Assembly (NCBI GenBank): GCA_021650895.1
Contig: CP091278.1
Coordinates: 2,509,659-2,573,658, forward strand
Direction: 5' to 3'
Origin: Candidatus Jettenia sp.
GTDB lineage: Bacteria > Planctomycetota > Brocadiia > Brocadiales > Brocadiaceae
Length of the DNA stretch: 64,000 nucleotides
The notes beneath the pieces were generated by a model. It worked only from the letters and a program-made list of their open reading frames with translations. It had not been told where the DNA came from and made no database searches. Positions 35,521 to 44,808 of the stretch are shown piece after piece. Positions within the stretch are counted from its first letter, which is position 1, and the number at the start of each line of letters is the position of its first letter. The position numbers and the translations under genes were made by a program.

Positions 35521-35645
35521 GCCTTCGGTGACTTTTATCTCTTCGTCAGATGTAGGGCAAGGCTTCAGCCTTGCCTCCCCGCCAGAATATATGCGCACGG
35601 GGATAGCAACCCTAAAGGGTTACCCTACAGAATTGAAGTTCCTAT
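35521..35645. repeat. Dispersed repeat family A, copy 2 (inverted)
   Basis: Reverse complement of the element at 27668-27850: the GACTTTTATCTCTTCGT tail comes first, then GGCAAGGCTTCAGCCTTGCC and the GGGG-TAGCAACCC/AGGGTTACCCTAC palindrome. It fills the whole yidC-mnmE gap and its hairpins could act as a terminator for yidC. Confidence 0.85.
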
Positions 35646-35664
35646 ACATGAAAATAACTGCTCT

Positions 35665-37071
35665 ATGTTCCCCGAAACTCAAGATACCATCGTGGCAGCT
35701 TCCACACCATCGGGGAGGTCTCTTTGCGCAATCATAAAGATCAGCGGTCCTGAAGCCATTCAGTGTATTAAAGATATTTTTATACCAACCCCTCAGGTTA
35801 ATTTGGAACATATCCCCACCTACACCTCACTATGCGGGCATATTCATCTTCCGGCTGAACATGTTACTATTCCCGTAGTTTTATATATCATGAAACAACC
35901 CTATTCTTACACAAGAGAGGATGTCGTGGAAATTCATACCCCCGGTTCTCCGGTAATCGTCGAAATGCTCTTGTATTTCATCCTATCAAACGGGATCCAG
36001 ACAAAAAAAAGTATTCGTCTTTCGCAGCCTGGCGAATTTACCAAACGCGCTTTCCTGCACGGGAGAATAGATCTTACCCAGGCAGAGGGTGTACTTCACA
36101 TAATCCGTGCACAAACAGATCGTGAACTAAACAGAGCGGTTGCGCAACTGGAAGGAGATGTATCGAAGAAGATGAAACACATTCAAAATGATATAGTTTC
36201 CCTCTGTTCATATATAGAAGCTGCAATTGATTTCTCTGATCAGGATATCGAATTAATATCTACAGCAGAAATACGGAACAGGATAGAAATACTTGAAAAA
36301 AACATATTACAGTTTCTGAATCAACCGGAAACTATGAAAGTTACATCAGAAGGAATTGATACCATTTTATATGGTAATCCTAATGTTGGTAAATCGAGCC
36401 TGATCAACGCTTTACTAGGCAGAAAAAGATCTATAGTTTGTGAAATACCAGGAACAACACGGGATGTTATTACCAGTACTTTAGAAATTGAGGGTATTTG
36501 TTTCAAATTAATAGATACGGCAGGAATAGATAATACGGAAGATGTTATTATGTCCGGAGCGATGAAAATGGCACAGGCCAGTCTGAAAAGGGCGCAGATT
36601 GTCGTTTTGGTTTTCGATGGCAGTATTGATATAAGCAAACAGGTAAAGGAAATGGAATTAGAAGGTCTGACCGTCAATGTAATTGTGATTATAAATAAAT
36701 GCGATCTGCAAAAAAATAAACAGATTGTCGAGATGCCGGATATGTTAAAAAAGTACCCTCTGATACATACTTCTGCTTTAACCGGGGAAGGTCTGGAAAG
36801 GCTTAAGGAACTATTAAAAGAGAGTGTTTTGGGGGGAAGAGTCAATCTGTCTGGCGACTCCACATGCTTTACCGTGCGCCAAAGAGAAGCGATACAGCGC
36901 TCCCTTCAATCAATACATCGGGCTATGGAATCAGCAGAAAATGATGAAAGCCATGAATTTATAGCATTAAGCTTGCATGAGGCAATAGATATCCTTGGCG
37001 AGATTGCCGGGGAGGTTACAACAGAAGATATTTTGGATAAGGTGTTCTCTGAATTCTGTATTGGCAAATAA
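35665..37071 (+). CDS. mnmE: tRNA uridine-5-carboxymethylaminomethyl modification GTPase MnmE
   Basis: 468 residues. The N-terminal folate-binding domain starts [22 protein letters not shown]. The G domain has [16 protein letters not shown], the K-loop switch [16 protein letters not shown] and NKCD. The protein ends in the invariant FCIGK, whose cysteine is needed for catalysis. With MnmG it modifies U34 of certain tRNAs. The preceding repeat leaves no clear Shine-Dalgarno. The dCMP deaminase gene begins 2 bases after the stop. Confidence 0.95.
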   Translation: MFPETQDTIVAASTPSGRSLCAIIKISGPEAIQCIKDIFIPTPQVNLEHIPTYTSLCGHIHLPAEHVTIPVVLYIMKQPYSYTREDVVEIHTPGSPVIVEMLLYFILSNGIQTKKSIRLSQPGEFTKRAFLHGRIDLTQAEGVLHIIRAQTDRELNRAVAQLEGDVSKKMKHIQNDIVSLCSYIEAAIDFSDQDIELISTAEIRNRIEILEKNILQFLNQPETMKVTSEGIDTILYGNPNVGKSSLINALLGRKRSIVCEIPGTTRDVITSTLEIEGICFKLIDTAGIDNTEDVIMSGAMKMAQASLKRAQIVVLVFDGSIDISKQVKEMELEGLTVNVIVIINKCDLQKNKQIVEMPDMLKKYPLIHTSALTGEGLERLKELLKESVLGGRVNLSGDSTCFTVRQREAIQRSLQSIHRAMESAENDESHEFIALSLHEAIDILGEIAGEVTTEDILDKVFSEFCIGK

Positions 37072-37072
37072 C

Positions 37073-37540
37073 ATGAACAAAAGACCATCATGGGATGAAT
37101 ATTTTTTACGAATCACCAGGGAAGTAGCACAGAGGTCTACTTGTTTGCGAAGACAGGTAGGCGCCCTTCTGGTTATCGATAAACATATCCTGACGACAGG
37201 CTATAACGGCGCACCAAGCGGAATCCAACATTGTCTGGACATTGGCTGTTTACGGGAACAACTCAAGATACCGCCAGGGGAGAGACATGAGCTGTGTCGT
37301 GGTCTTCATGCCGAGATGAATGCCCTGCTTCAGGCGGCAAATTATGGTATAAAGATTTCCGGAGCAACTCTCTACAGCACAACCCATCCATGCTCTCTCT
37401 GTGCAAAAATGCTCGTTAATGTAGGAATCAAACGTATTGTTACCCTTACTGATTACCCTGATGCCCTTGCCAAAGAGATACTTTCAATGGCAAATATTAA
37501 AGTAGAGATTGTAACATTAGACAACCCTCCTAAGGAATAG
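37073..37540 (+). CDS. dCMP deaminase (ComEB family)
   Basis: 155 residues from ATG 37073. Zinc deaminase motifs are GLHAEMNAL (HAE) and THPCSLC (PCxxC). The [12 protein letters not shown] segment is typical of dCMP deaminase. It produces dUMP from dCMP for thymidylate synthesis. It starts right after mnmE and is probably in the same transcript. The reading frame also extends upstream within mnmE, but that part does not resemble the family. Confidence 0.9.
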   Translation: MNKRPSWDEYFLRITREVAQRSTCLRRQVGALLVIDKHILTTGYNGAPSGIQHCLDIGCLREQLKIPPGERHELCRGLHAEMNALLQAANYGIKISGATLYSTTHPCSLCAKMLVNVGIKRIVTLTDYPDALAKEILSMANIKVEIVTLDNPPKE

Positions 37541-37917
37541 GTTCTGAAGGAAAAAAGGAGCTATTCTTTTCTTGCATCTCTTTTTCAATCGTTGATCACT
37601 ATAGATACCTTTATGAGAATATAGTTACTCAAAATACTGTTGGATCGTAAGGATGGTATGGATAAGGGCAGTCCAAAAGGGTAGTAAATGGGTAATATCA
37701 TAATCCCCCTTGATCCCCCTTTAAAAAAGGGGGAAATGTGCAAGTAATTTAAGAAGGGGGGAAATGTATGAGTATTGAGAAAGTAGGAAATAATGAGGTT
37801 ATTTCTTTTGTTTCGGAAAGAGGAAAGAGAATTAACAATTCCTGTATTTCCCCTTTAATAGAACTTCCCAAGCCCTTCCTTTTCAAAACACTCACCTATC
37901 TCCTCCTTTTCTAAAGC

Positions 37918-38085
37918 TTATCCTTACCCACAAGTTAGGTAGGGAGCGAAGGTAGAAGCAAGGTAAACCACGAAGTACACGAAGAAAGAAGAACGTAGAG
38001 AAGCAAGATTTTGCGCCTTTACAATTGAGGTAGGGGTGTGTTGCTTCGCCTCAAGAAGGGATCGATCATAAAAGGAATTTATTGA
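37918..38085. repeat. Dispersed repeat family E, copy 1
   Basis: Shares with 51125-51290 an ordered series of phrases: TAGGGAGCGAAGGTA, CACGAAGTACACGAAGAAAG, GTAGAGA-GCAA...TTACAAT, GGGGTGT-TTGCTT and GGGATCGATCATAAAA. No reading frame spans it. Confidence 0.8.
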
Positions 38086-38323
38086 GATTTGGAACTCTCT
38101 TATTCTTCGTGTACTTCGTGTTCTTTGTGGTATTTAAGGTAGGATTGAAATGATACAGGATTTTGGATACGCCAAAATGCCTGGTTCAGGCTACAATACT
38201 AAACCGGCGATATTTTTGGCTAGAGGTCATCCCAAAACCTCAATTTAGTATCGAGAATTATTTGAGACATAGTAGGTATAAGGAGAGAATTTTTCATACT
38301 CTGTAAGCCGGTACCTGGGGTGG

Positions 38324-38348
38324 CACTGACAAACTTTGTTTGTCAGTG
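38324..38348. repeat. Palindromic repeat family D, copy 1
   Basis: CACTGACAAAC-TTTGTTTGTCAGTG forms a near-perfect hairpin after GGTGG. Related copies lie at 51001-51060, 53955-54079 and 56199-56256 (inverted). Confidence 0.75.
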
Positions 38349-38569
38349 TTTTGTAATCCATATCCATGTATGCGGGTAAATAAGCATGGTCTGGGAAGTT
38401 ATCTAAAAACCTCACTGTTAGTATTGAGAATCATTTGAAGATAGAGAGGTTCCCGTACAGAAATAGGTTTTGAGATAGCTTCTAAGAAGCCGTAACTTAA
38501 AAGCTACTATCTTAGCATTCAGGTTTTCATTCCTCATAGACGAGGCAATCGTTTCCTTACTATTAGATA

Positions 38570-38812
38570 TTACATTACTTGGAATGATTTTCCTAATGGT
38601 TGAAAGTCTACTGTATCTTGATGTTCGAGTTTAACCCTGATTTCTTCAAATTTTCTGACAGTTTCCTGGGAGTAAAGGCGTTCACCGCAACGAAGACAGA
38701 CTTCTGCATGTACTTTTAGAACGGCAGTGTTATTGCCCCCGCGTAAAAGTTTTTCTACCTCTTTTTCGATCATTTTACCCCCACAAATGGGGCATTTTTC
38801 AAATGGCATCAT
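38570..38812 (-). CDS. YgiT/MqsA-type zinc-finger protein (putative antitoxin)
   Basis: About 80 residues with CPICGG and CLRCGE pairs flanking ~25 residues, then YSQETVRKFEEIR. This is the YgiT-type zinc-finger N-terminal half of MqsA-like antitoxins, without a DNA-binding HTH. The family is usually paired with a DUF4258 toxin-like protein, which is exactly the upstream neighbour. AAGGAGAG precedes ATG 38812; GTG 38818 overlaps the ancestral stop of the partner (GTGA), showing they were coupled. Confidence 0.75.
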   Translation of the reverse strand: MMPFEKCPICGGKMIEKEVEKLLRGGNNTAVLKVHAEVCLRCGERLYSQETVRKFEEIRVKLEHQDTVDFQPLGKSFQVM

Positions 38813-38814
38813 TG

Positions 38815-39126
38815 TCACTCTCTCCTTTCTCTCCCATTAATCCATAGATTAGGATTTGGACGATAAACAGTAATAAGCACAGCCTAAAGATTTATTTCAT
38901 TGTATGCCCACACACTGTGAACAGGACAACCGCTAAAAGTCTGGCCATATATCAAACAACTTGGATACGGTTTGTCGTTCGGGTAATCCTCAATAATTTC
39001 ACCATGAAAGACTGAAAAATAAACTTCATCAAATGTGAGCTTATCAGCTTCGGCTTCTTCGTCAGCATGGTCAGAGATTCTGACCCGGTTTGCTTGAATT
39101 GCTTCAATAATGTTCACAATGTTCAT
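38815..39126 (-). pseudogene. DUF4258 toxin-like gene interrupted by an amber codon
   Basis: The first 80 residues (IIEAIQANRVRISDHADEEAEADKL, FHGEIIEDYPNDKPYPSCL, VHSVWAYNE) are a clear DUF4258. A TAG at 38886-38884 ends the frame. The same frame continues for 22 more codons with the normal family ending, AVLITVYRPNPNLWINGRERRE, and stops at TGA 38817-38815, overlapping the antitoxin gene by 4 bases. The amber likely replaced a Trp TGG by one G-to-A change. Loss of toxin function is inference; suppression cannot be excluded. Confidence 0.8.
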
Positions 39127-39945
39127 TCAGTTTCCATTTGTATGAAAAGATCCAATTTTTGGCTTCTATCCTCTAACAGAAGCAGGAAGTCGGAATTTAT
39201 TCTTTCATTTGTGCAGAGCATTAATTAATATTTCATTCTTAAATATACTACAGATAATATCAAAATAAAATTGATTTCTGTGTTTCTTTACCATTTAAAT
39301 TAATGCTATCTATTGATAAATAACACATATAGCATACGATAAATGAAGCCGAACAGAATATGGTGCAAGTTGAGTCTTTAGGTGTATGCTGATATAGGGA
39401 ACGTACGGAATAATTAACACTGTCATTGCGAGGAGTGAAGCGGTTGCGAGGCGAAAGCTGAAGCAAACCCGGAGATTCCTTACTGATATGCTCGGGACAG
39501 ACTTCAGAATCTCTGTCTTTAGGATTGCTTCGGACAATACCCTCGCAATGACCGGCGAGGTAGTCTTTCCTTAATAAGTTTTTCCTGAACGGATTCGGGC
39601 GTATAGTGAAACAGTATATGTGAGAGTAAGGGAATTGAGAATGGTTTTTCTATGATAACCACAGATGAACACAAATAAACAACGAAAAGGCAAGCCCCAA
39701 AATACCTTTCTCCCCCTTCACCTTTCACTTACATACATTTGCGTCCCAATAAAATCTTAATATCATGAGAATCAGACCTTCAAAATAAAAGAGAGATTTA
39801 TGGAGATCCAAAAATAAAGAGGTTTCAAAAGGAAGCTTGTCCTTAATTTAAAATCTGGCTATAGATAAAGAAAACTCCTTTACAATTGGATTTATCCGGG
39901 TATGATAATACCGAATAGTTTTTAACATAAGTCAAGGAGGTATAT
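39127..39945. other. Intergenic region with repeat fragments
   Basis: About 800 bases. A segment beginning TGTCATTGCGAGG (39420-39560) is the kind of dispersed genomic repeat often seen in intergenic DNA. 39655-39760 contains ACCACAGATGAACACA...GCGTCCCAATAA, shared with 41265-41300 and 41710-41890. Short open frames here show no family resemblance. Confidence 0.6.
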
Positions 39946-40134
39946 ATGGAATTTCATGCTATTTATGAGCAGGATGGTGAGTGAGTGACTAAACCCCCGG
40001 TATTATCAGGAGACAAACTCATTAAGCTTCTTAAAAAGGCTGGATTTCACATAGTACAGCAGGCAGCATCCGTCGAACAACAAGCGACATGGATCAAGCT
40101 GTTTGCAGACTTAAGCAGGTCAACAAGATTATAG
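39946..40134 (+). pseudogene. hicB-hicA remnant
   Basis: AAGGAGG at 39934-39940 precedes ATG 39946, which encodes MEFHAIYEQDGE and stops: only the first strand of a HicB antitoxin. From GTG 39985 a HicA-like start follows (VTKPPVLSGDKLIKLLKKAGFHIVQQ), but it loses the family sequence after about 26 residues, and the usual GSH histidine region is shifted out of frame; the frame ends at 40134. This looks like a module with the interior of hicB deleted and hicA frameshifted. Confidence 0.65.
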
Positions 40135-40253
40135 GAGTTGCAGCAGCTGTGTTAGACTTGCTGCTGCAGTTGCTACAAGCAATGCCAGTGCCATTGCTAC
40201 AGCACTGGATGAGGCAGCAACTGCTGTCTCCTAATTTGAATTCTTATATCATC

Positions 40254-40544
40254 TTATTTACCTCTAAAAACCTCAAAACCTTTCAGATACTCATCGAATT
40301 CTATCGGTGCTTCTATTCCAAGTTTGGCCAATAAATCTATTGCTTCGCTTATTGAAATATCAAGCTTTCTGGATAATCCCTCTAAGGATAGTTTTCCCTC
40401 CTTGTAATATCTGATCATCAAAAATTCCCAGCCATATTCAAGAAGCTCCCTGGCTATTGTTGACTTATCCTTATGTTCAAGTTTGGAAAGTCCTTCAATC
40501 CTCTCCAAATCTTTATCTTTTAATATTAAATTTCTTCCCAGCAT
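40254..40544 (-). CDS. UPF0175 family protein (putative antitoxin)
   Basis: 96 residues. The pattern STIARELLEYGWEFLMIRYYKEGKLSLEGLSRKLDISISEAIDLLAKLGIEAPI is characteristic of UPF0175, small helix-turn-helix-like proteins frequently encoded beside PIN/DUF3368 proteins. It lies 16 bases downstream of the PIN gene on the same strand, so toxin precedes antitoxin. Function as an antitoxin is inferred from pairing. Confidence 0.8.
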   Translation of the reverse strand: MLGRNLILKDKDLERIEGLSKLEHKDKSTIARELLEYGWEFLMIRYYKEGKLSLEGLSRKLDISISEAIDLLAKLGIEAPIEFDEYLKGFEVFRGK

Positions 40545-40560
40545 AGCTCCTCTTCAGATG

Positions 40561-41034
40561 TTAATAGCGGTCCTCAATTATTTTTTTACTGTATCTACCA
40601 TAGACAGATAGTTTCTCAAGCTTGGTCAAAGCCATGGATTTTTCTAACCTATTCTGTGCTGCAAGACTTAAAAGAAGATGAATTGCAGTTGTAAATCGCT
40701 GGCCGATAACCTTACATGCCTTTATTGTTGGTCCATCATCTACTGCTATTGCACAATCAAGCCTTCTAGCCAACCAAAGGGCTTCAGCTTCCCCAGCTTC
40801 TATTCTGAAATCACGTCGAATCTTTTTCATTGCCTCTACATTTCCTGCCTTTTTCACACGAATCTTTTTTTCGTTGATAAGGGTTGAAATCAGTGTACCA
40901 TCTATACTTTCTTTTAAAAGGCACTCAGACTTCACCTTCTCTGGAATAATAACTTCTACCTCTTCTGTTATTTCCCGTAACAGTTCTATTTTTGCAAGCA
41001 GAATAAGCGTTGAGGCATCAAAGACGGTTTCCAT
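40561..41034 (-). CDS. PIN-like DUF3368 protein (putative toxin nuclease)
   Basis: 157 residues beginning VFDASTLILLAKIELL, which places the first PIN acidic residue. Further acidic positions follow in IEAGEAEALWLARRL and AIAVDDGPTIKACKVIG. DUF3368 is a PIN-like subgroup usually paired with UPF0175 or similar antitoxins; PIN toxins cut RNA using Mg/Mn. The gene appears intact. Start at ATG 41034. Confidence 0.82.
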   Translation of the reverse strand: METVFDASTLILLAKIELLREITEEVEVIIPEKVKSECLLKESIDGTLISTLINEKKIRVKKAGNVEAMKKIRRDFRIEAGEAEALWLARRLDCAIAVDDGPTIKACKVIGQRFTTAIHLLLSLAAQNRLEKSMALTKLEKLSVYGRYSKKIIEDRY

Positions 41035-41301
41035 GTTTACAATATACTACATTCGTAATCGCTTATCAAGTAAAACAAAGAATCCAAACTTAATTTCCTG
41101 CAGGATGATGTTACTGAGCACCGGAGAAATGAGTGAGATTAAGTTCTTTTTCTTTCCCTCATGCCTATTGAAGAGTCAAGACCATCAGCTATGCTGGTAG
41201 GTCAATCGTATCAAATTTAACCGAGTTTTTTCAAAACTAAAATGTTACTTTTATCTTATTCATCTGCGCAAATCTGTGTCCCAACAAGATCTTAATCTCA
41301 T

Positions 41302-41484
41302 TATGAGCGGGATGGTGAATGGTGGAATTGTCCTGAGGTTCCTGGAGCTAATGGACAAGGGGAAACGCTTGAAGGATGCCGGGCAAACCTAATTGAGGCC
41401 ATCAAATTAATCATGGAAGATTCTTTTGAGGATGCTATAAAGACTGCTCCACCTGATGCTATCAAAGAGACAATCTCAGTCTAA
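41302..41484 (+). pseudogene. hicB remnant lacking its N-terminus
   Basis: In frame before hicA, the sequence encodes YERDGEWWNCPEVPG, GETLEGCRANLIEAI and ends with PPDAIKETISV then TAA directly before ATG 41485. This is a HicB antitoxin body, but the first ~7 residues and start are replaced by a repeat fragment (GCGCAAATCTGTGTCCC...), with a TAA in frame at 41293. Without a start it is probably not translated normally. Confidence 0.75.
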
Positions 41485-41682
41485 ATGAAAAGAGAAAAAT
41501 TACTCCAATATCGCAAAAAACATGGATGTGTTTTAAAGAGAGAATGCGCAAGGCATTCACTCTGGGTAAATTCGGAAAATAACCGAATTGAAGCCATTCC
41601 CCGCCACAAAGAGATTCCAAACAACTTGGTATTAAAAATAATCAAAAGAATGAAGTTGCCACAACCAGAAGGCTTAGGGTAA
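41485..41682 (+). CDS. hicA: HicA-family mRNA interferase toxin
   Basis: 65 residues: KREKLLQYRKKHGCVLKRECARHSLWVN, then IEAIPRHKEIPNNLVLKIIKRMKLP. The fold is a dsRBD-like HicA (YcfA) toxin; the conserved His is in RHSLW. ATG follows the hicB stop with no gap. Its partner hicB is truncated, so the toxin may be unexpressed, weak or controlled elsewhere. Confidence 0.82.
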   Translation: MKREKLLQYRKKHGCVLKRECARHSLWVNSENNRIEAIPRHKEIPNNLVLKIIKRMKLPQPEGLG

Positions 41683-42205
41683 AAATGTGGGAAAATTTTT
41701 ATCGGCTGATTAATTTAACCACACATAAGCACGCATAAACAACGAAAGTATAAACTAAAAATATCTTCCCCCTTTTTGCTTTTCACCTTTCACTTTTTAC
41801 CTTCCCCTCTCCCTGTTCACCTTTAATATCGGAACTAGGCCTAAGATTTTATCCTGTTTATCTGTGTGCATCCGCGTCCCAATAATATTCTTGAGCACAA
41901 CTGCGGCAAACAATACCACCCCCTGAGGCAAATTCTCCTCACCCCTCTTTCCCTTGTATTTTCAGCAATTTCCGGGAATTGGCCTAAAAACCCCTGCGGC
42001 AAAAAAACCGCACTTACTCAATAATTATAAGATCTTGAAAAGAAAAAAAATAATTATTTGGTTTTTATTACGGTAAAAAAATTTTTTTAAACATTCAGTG
42101 CCGAGAAAATCGTTGCATGTAATCTAACCCATTATCATACAAAAACTTCCTCTTTATCTGTTTCTCTCTTTATAAAAAACTCCACGCCCTCTGTGTCCTC
42201 TGCTT
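41683..42205. other. Intergenic region with repeat fragments
   Basis: No gene. Contains a copy of the ACACATAAGCACGCATAAACAACGA...CTGTGTGCATCCGCGTCCC repeat and an AT-rich tract (42030-42100). Near 42160-42205 the phrase CCTCTGTGTCCTCTGC marks the 5' flank of the group II intron. Confidence 0.5.
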
Positions 42206-42743
42206 GTGCCGTGAAGTTAAGGAATACCGAAGTTCTTTAACATGCTGCAATAAAGATGATACAACAATGGGAGTGCTAACCATTGCGAAGTATCGGCAAT
42301 GCCATACAGGTGGGGTTGCCAAACCGCTCTACGCTGCAAAAGCTGTAAAGCCGATGTGGTGAACGGATAGAGAAAAGGTGGAAAAAAAAATCCATCAGGT
42401 ATGACTTTGAGAGATGAATGCAAATGAATCGCTGAAGAAGTAACGAAATCGCATAAGTAGTCGGGCAAAATCGCATTGTGCGAAGGATGCAGAGAAACAA
42501 GCATAGCGGAGACCTGTTTACTGGCTATGTGCCCACCGTTATACAGGCGACATGACTTAAAGTTAGGCTCTATTGTGGAACACGGGATCTCCGTTTCAGG
42601 GTAACGGCTGCAAAAGGCGTGAAACGGAAGTCGGACTAAGCCATACGAGTGAAGATAGTCCGTGAAAACGGAAAGGAGCAAAGGGCTTAGGTTATTCACT
42701 ACAACAACCTATAGGGGGAAACCCTTCTGGGGAGGATTAACAA

Positions 42744-43982
42744 ATGAATACCCACGTATGCAAAACAGTGCCGATTGAGTACAGCCAGGTGGTAAATGCA
42801 TACCGCAAGGTAAAGCAAGGTGGAAAAGCAACAGGGATAGACAATGAAAGCTGGATTGAGTTCGATAAGGAAGTCGAGGGCAATCTCTATGTAGTCTGGA
42901 ACAGGCTTGCCTCTGGAAGTTATCACCCTCAAGCCGTAAGGGAGGTAGAAATACCGAAGAAAGACGGTAAAATGCGTAAATTAGGGATACCGACCCTACG
43001 AGACAGGATAGCACAGCAAGTAGTGAAGGACTACATGGAAAAGAGAATAGACCGACTTTTCCATGAGAATTCGTATGGGTACAGACCATGAAAGAGTGCC
43101 CGTCAGGCCATAGAACAAGTGAGGCAGAACTGTTATAGGTATGACTGGGTGATCGATATGGATATAAGCAAGTTCTTTGATGAGATAGACCATGAGCTGA
43201 TGATAAAAGCAGTGGAACACGTCATGGAGGAGAAATGGGTGAAGATGTATGTGGAGAGATGGCTGCGGATGCCAGTGCAGAAACAAGATGGCACGCTGCA
43301 AGAAAGAGCAGGAAAAGGGACGCCCCAGGGCGGAGTAATCAGCCCTTTCCTGGCAAACCTCTATTTGCACTTCAGTCTTGATGTGTGGCTAAGCAAACAC
43401 TATCCGCAGGTAAGCTTTGTGAGATATGCGGATGACGTAGTGGTACACTGCACAAGGAAAGCAGAGGCGGAAGAAGTGCTGGAAGCGATAAAGCGGCGGC
43501 TGGCAGAAGTAAAGTTGCGAATCAAGGAGAAAAAGACACGGATAGCTTACTGTAGGGATTATAGACGGAAAGAAAAGCATGAAGTAGTCAAATTTGAATT
43601 TCTCGGATTCAGCTATCAGCCCAGAGCAAGAAAGAGCACCAGAGATGGCAAGAGTTTTACAGCATTTGCAGCCGAGATAAGCCAAACCAATCAGAAGCGA
43701 ATACGGGAAGTAATCAGGGAAGTAAAACTCTGGAGAAACACGCAGGTAGAAATCCAGGAAATCGCAAAACTCCTCAATGCCAAACTTCGGGGATGGATAG
43801 CGTATTATGGTAAATACAGCATAAGAAGCCTCAGAAACACCGTGATGATGATAGAGGGGCGACTCATCAAGTGGCTGAGGAAAAAGCACAAGATTGGCTA
43901 TAGAAAATCAGTGGAAAAACTCAATTCGATAAAACGAGCAAACCCAGAGCTGTTTTATCACTGGAAAATGGGATATTGTTGA
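42744..43982 (+). pseudogene. Group II intron reverse transcriptase/maturase with in-frame UGA
   Basis: Two frame segments (42744-43091 and 43092-43982) are one RT gene, split by TGA at 43089-43091. The motif around the stop is YGYRP-stop-KSARQAI, normally YGYRPGKSA, so a Gly GGA codon probably became TGA. RT motifs include GKATGIDNESW, FDEIDHELM, GTPQGGVISPFLANLYL and the catalytic FVRYADDVVV; the maturase X domain is in the last ~130 residues. No HNH endonuclease domain is visible. GGAGG precedes ATG 42744. Other genes here end normally with TGA, so recoding is unlikely. Confidence 0.88.
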
Positions 43983-44001
43983 AGCGTATCAAGAATAACA
44001 C

Positions 44002-44072
44002 GAGCCGTATGACCGGAGACTGTCACGTACGGTTCTATGAGAGGCTTGGGGGTGAAACTCCCCCTTGCCTAC
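44002..44072 (+). ncRNA. Group II intron domains V and VI
   Basis: GAGCCGTATGACCGG...CACGTACGGTTC folds as the 34-nt domain V with the catalytic AGC-like base and GNRA-type tip region. It is followed by domain VI GCTTGGGGGTGAAACTCCCCC with a candidate branch adenosine near the 3' end. Confidence 0.75.
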
Positions 44073-44555
44073 TCGGCGGCCAAATTCGCCGAAGCCTAAT
44101 TTATACCAAATGTTTACTCCTATTTACCCTGGGCGGGTTCAGGTTTATAACCTGAACCCTCAATTTGGAATATTTCCCTGTGTGTTTAACCATTTTTCTG
44201 ATTTGGTAAACGATTCCATAAGGAAAGCGCCTTATTTGACATCTTCAGTGCCCCCTATATTTTTCAAGAATCTTTTCCAAAAAAATATCCTGAAAATTTT
44301 GTATCATTTTCCACAAAATCAAAGGTAGAATAGGTAATCTTTTGTGGAGAATTAACCAGAAACGATTTTCTAAAAGACGGATTTGCATCTGCTTAATCCA
44401 CCTGCATAAATCTGTATTCTCAATGGTACCATCTTATGATTCTTCGGGAGAGACGTAAAATCCTACGGTCTCTCCTTATAAAAGAACGGAGTTGGTGTAG
44501 GGCAAGGCTTTAGCCTTGCTTCCCCCGTTTGAACATGCACGGGGGGTAGCAACCT
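44073..44555. other. Intergenic region after the intron
   Basis: No gene. Directly after the intron a hairpin CGGCG...CGCCG (44074-44092) is present. GGTTCAGGTTTATAACCTGAACC (~44138-44160) is a small palindrome. A half copy of repeat family A lies at 44490-44554. Confidence 0.5.
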
Positions 44556-44808
44556 ATATGCATCAAGCTAAGAATAGTGTTCCATAAAAAAGGAGGTATT
44601 CCCTTTGGGAAAAGAGCAAGGACGTGTCCATGTTCCCCCTAATCCCCCCTAACCCCCCTTTAAAAAAGGGGGAAAGAGGGATTTCTCCCTTTTCTAAAGG
44701 GGGACTAAGGAGGATTATGCATTTCCCCTTTTTTTTAAAGGGGGATCAAGGGGGATTACGGGTGGTTTGTTATTCTTCACTGTTTCCACATTTTAGCTTG
44801 ATGCATAT
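44556..44808. mobile_element. MITE-like element B, copy 1 (253 bp, 16-bp terminal inverted repeats)
   Basis: Left end ATATGCATCAAGCTAA (44556-44571) and right end TTAGCTTGATGCATAT (44793-44808) are perfect inverted repeats. The interior has no gene and is built of several CCCCCTTT/AAAGGGGG units. Copy 2 is at 49295-49541 and an end fragment at 51289-51320. On both sides lie family A repeat pieces. No target-site duplication was confirmed. Confidence 0.75.

Larger units (their letters stand above)
37541..38569. other. Intergenic repeat-rich region
   Basis: About 1 kb with no supported gene. It holds a CCCCCTTTA...AAAGGGGG unit (37698-37735), a segment shared with 54227-54325 (37821-37905), a long segment shared with 51125-51290 (37918-38085) and a palindrome with GACAAACTTTGTTTGTC (38324-38348). 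It marks the left edge of the accessory region. Confidence 0.8.
42206..44072 (+). mobile_element. Group II intron (boundaries approximate)
   Basis: A group II intron is indicated by a maturase frame (42744-43982) followed 20 bases later by a typical domain V hairpin and domain VI. The ~500 bases before the maturase have no sense-strand frame, as expected for domains I-IV. A likely 5' boundary is GTGCCG at 42206; the 3' end is probably ...CCTAC at 44072. I did not verify EBS/IBS pairing. The element inserted between hicA and repeat-rich DNA, not in a gene I can recognise. Confidence 0.7.

Noticed and set aside
39260-39728. Three overlapping minus-strand frames
   Set aside because: They run through dispersed repeat DNA and show no coding character or homology that I recognise.
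40089-40334. Open frame after the hicA remnant, and an Ala-rich alternative frame ending at 40236
   Set aside because: No start signal, low complexity and overlap with the UPF0175 gene; could be debris of a frameshifted gene but cannot be supported.
43089-43091. UGA decoded as glycine
   Set aside because: Other clear genes (uvrA, nifU) terminate at TGA at family-typical lengths, so the standard code fits; the maturase stop is better read as a mutation.
42217-43889. Long antisense frames across the group II intron
   Set aside because: They are shadows of the maturase and structured RNA; no family motifs.
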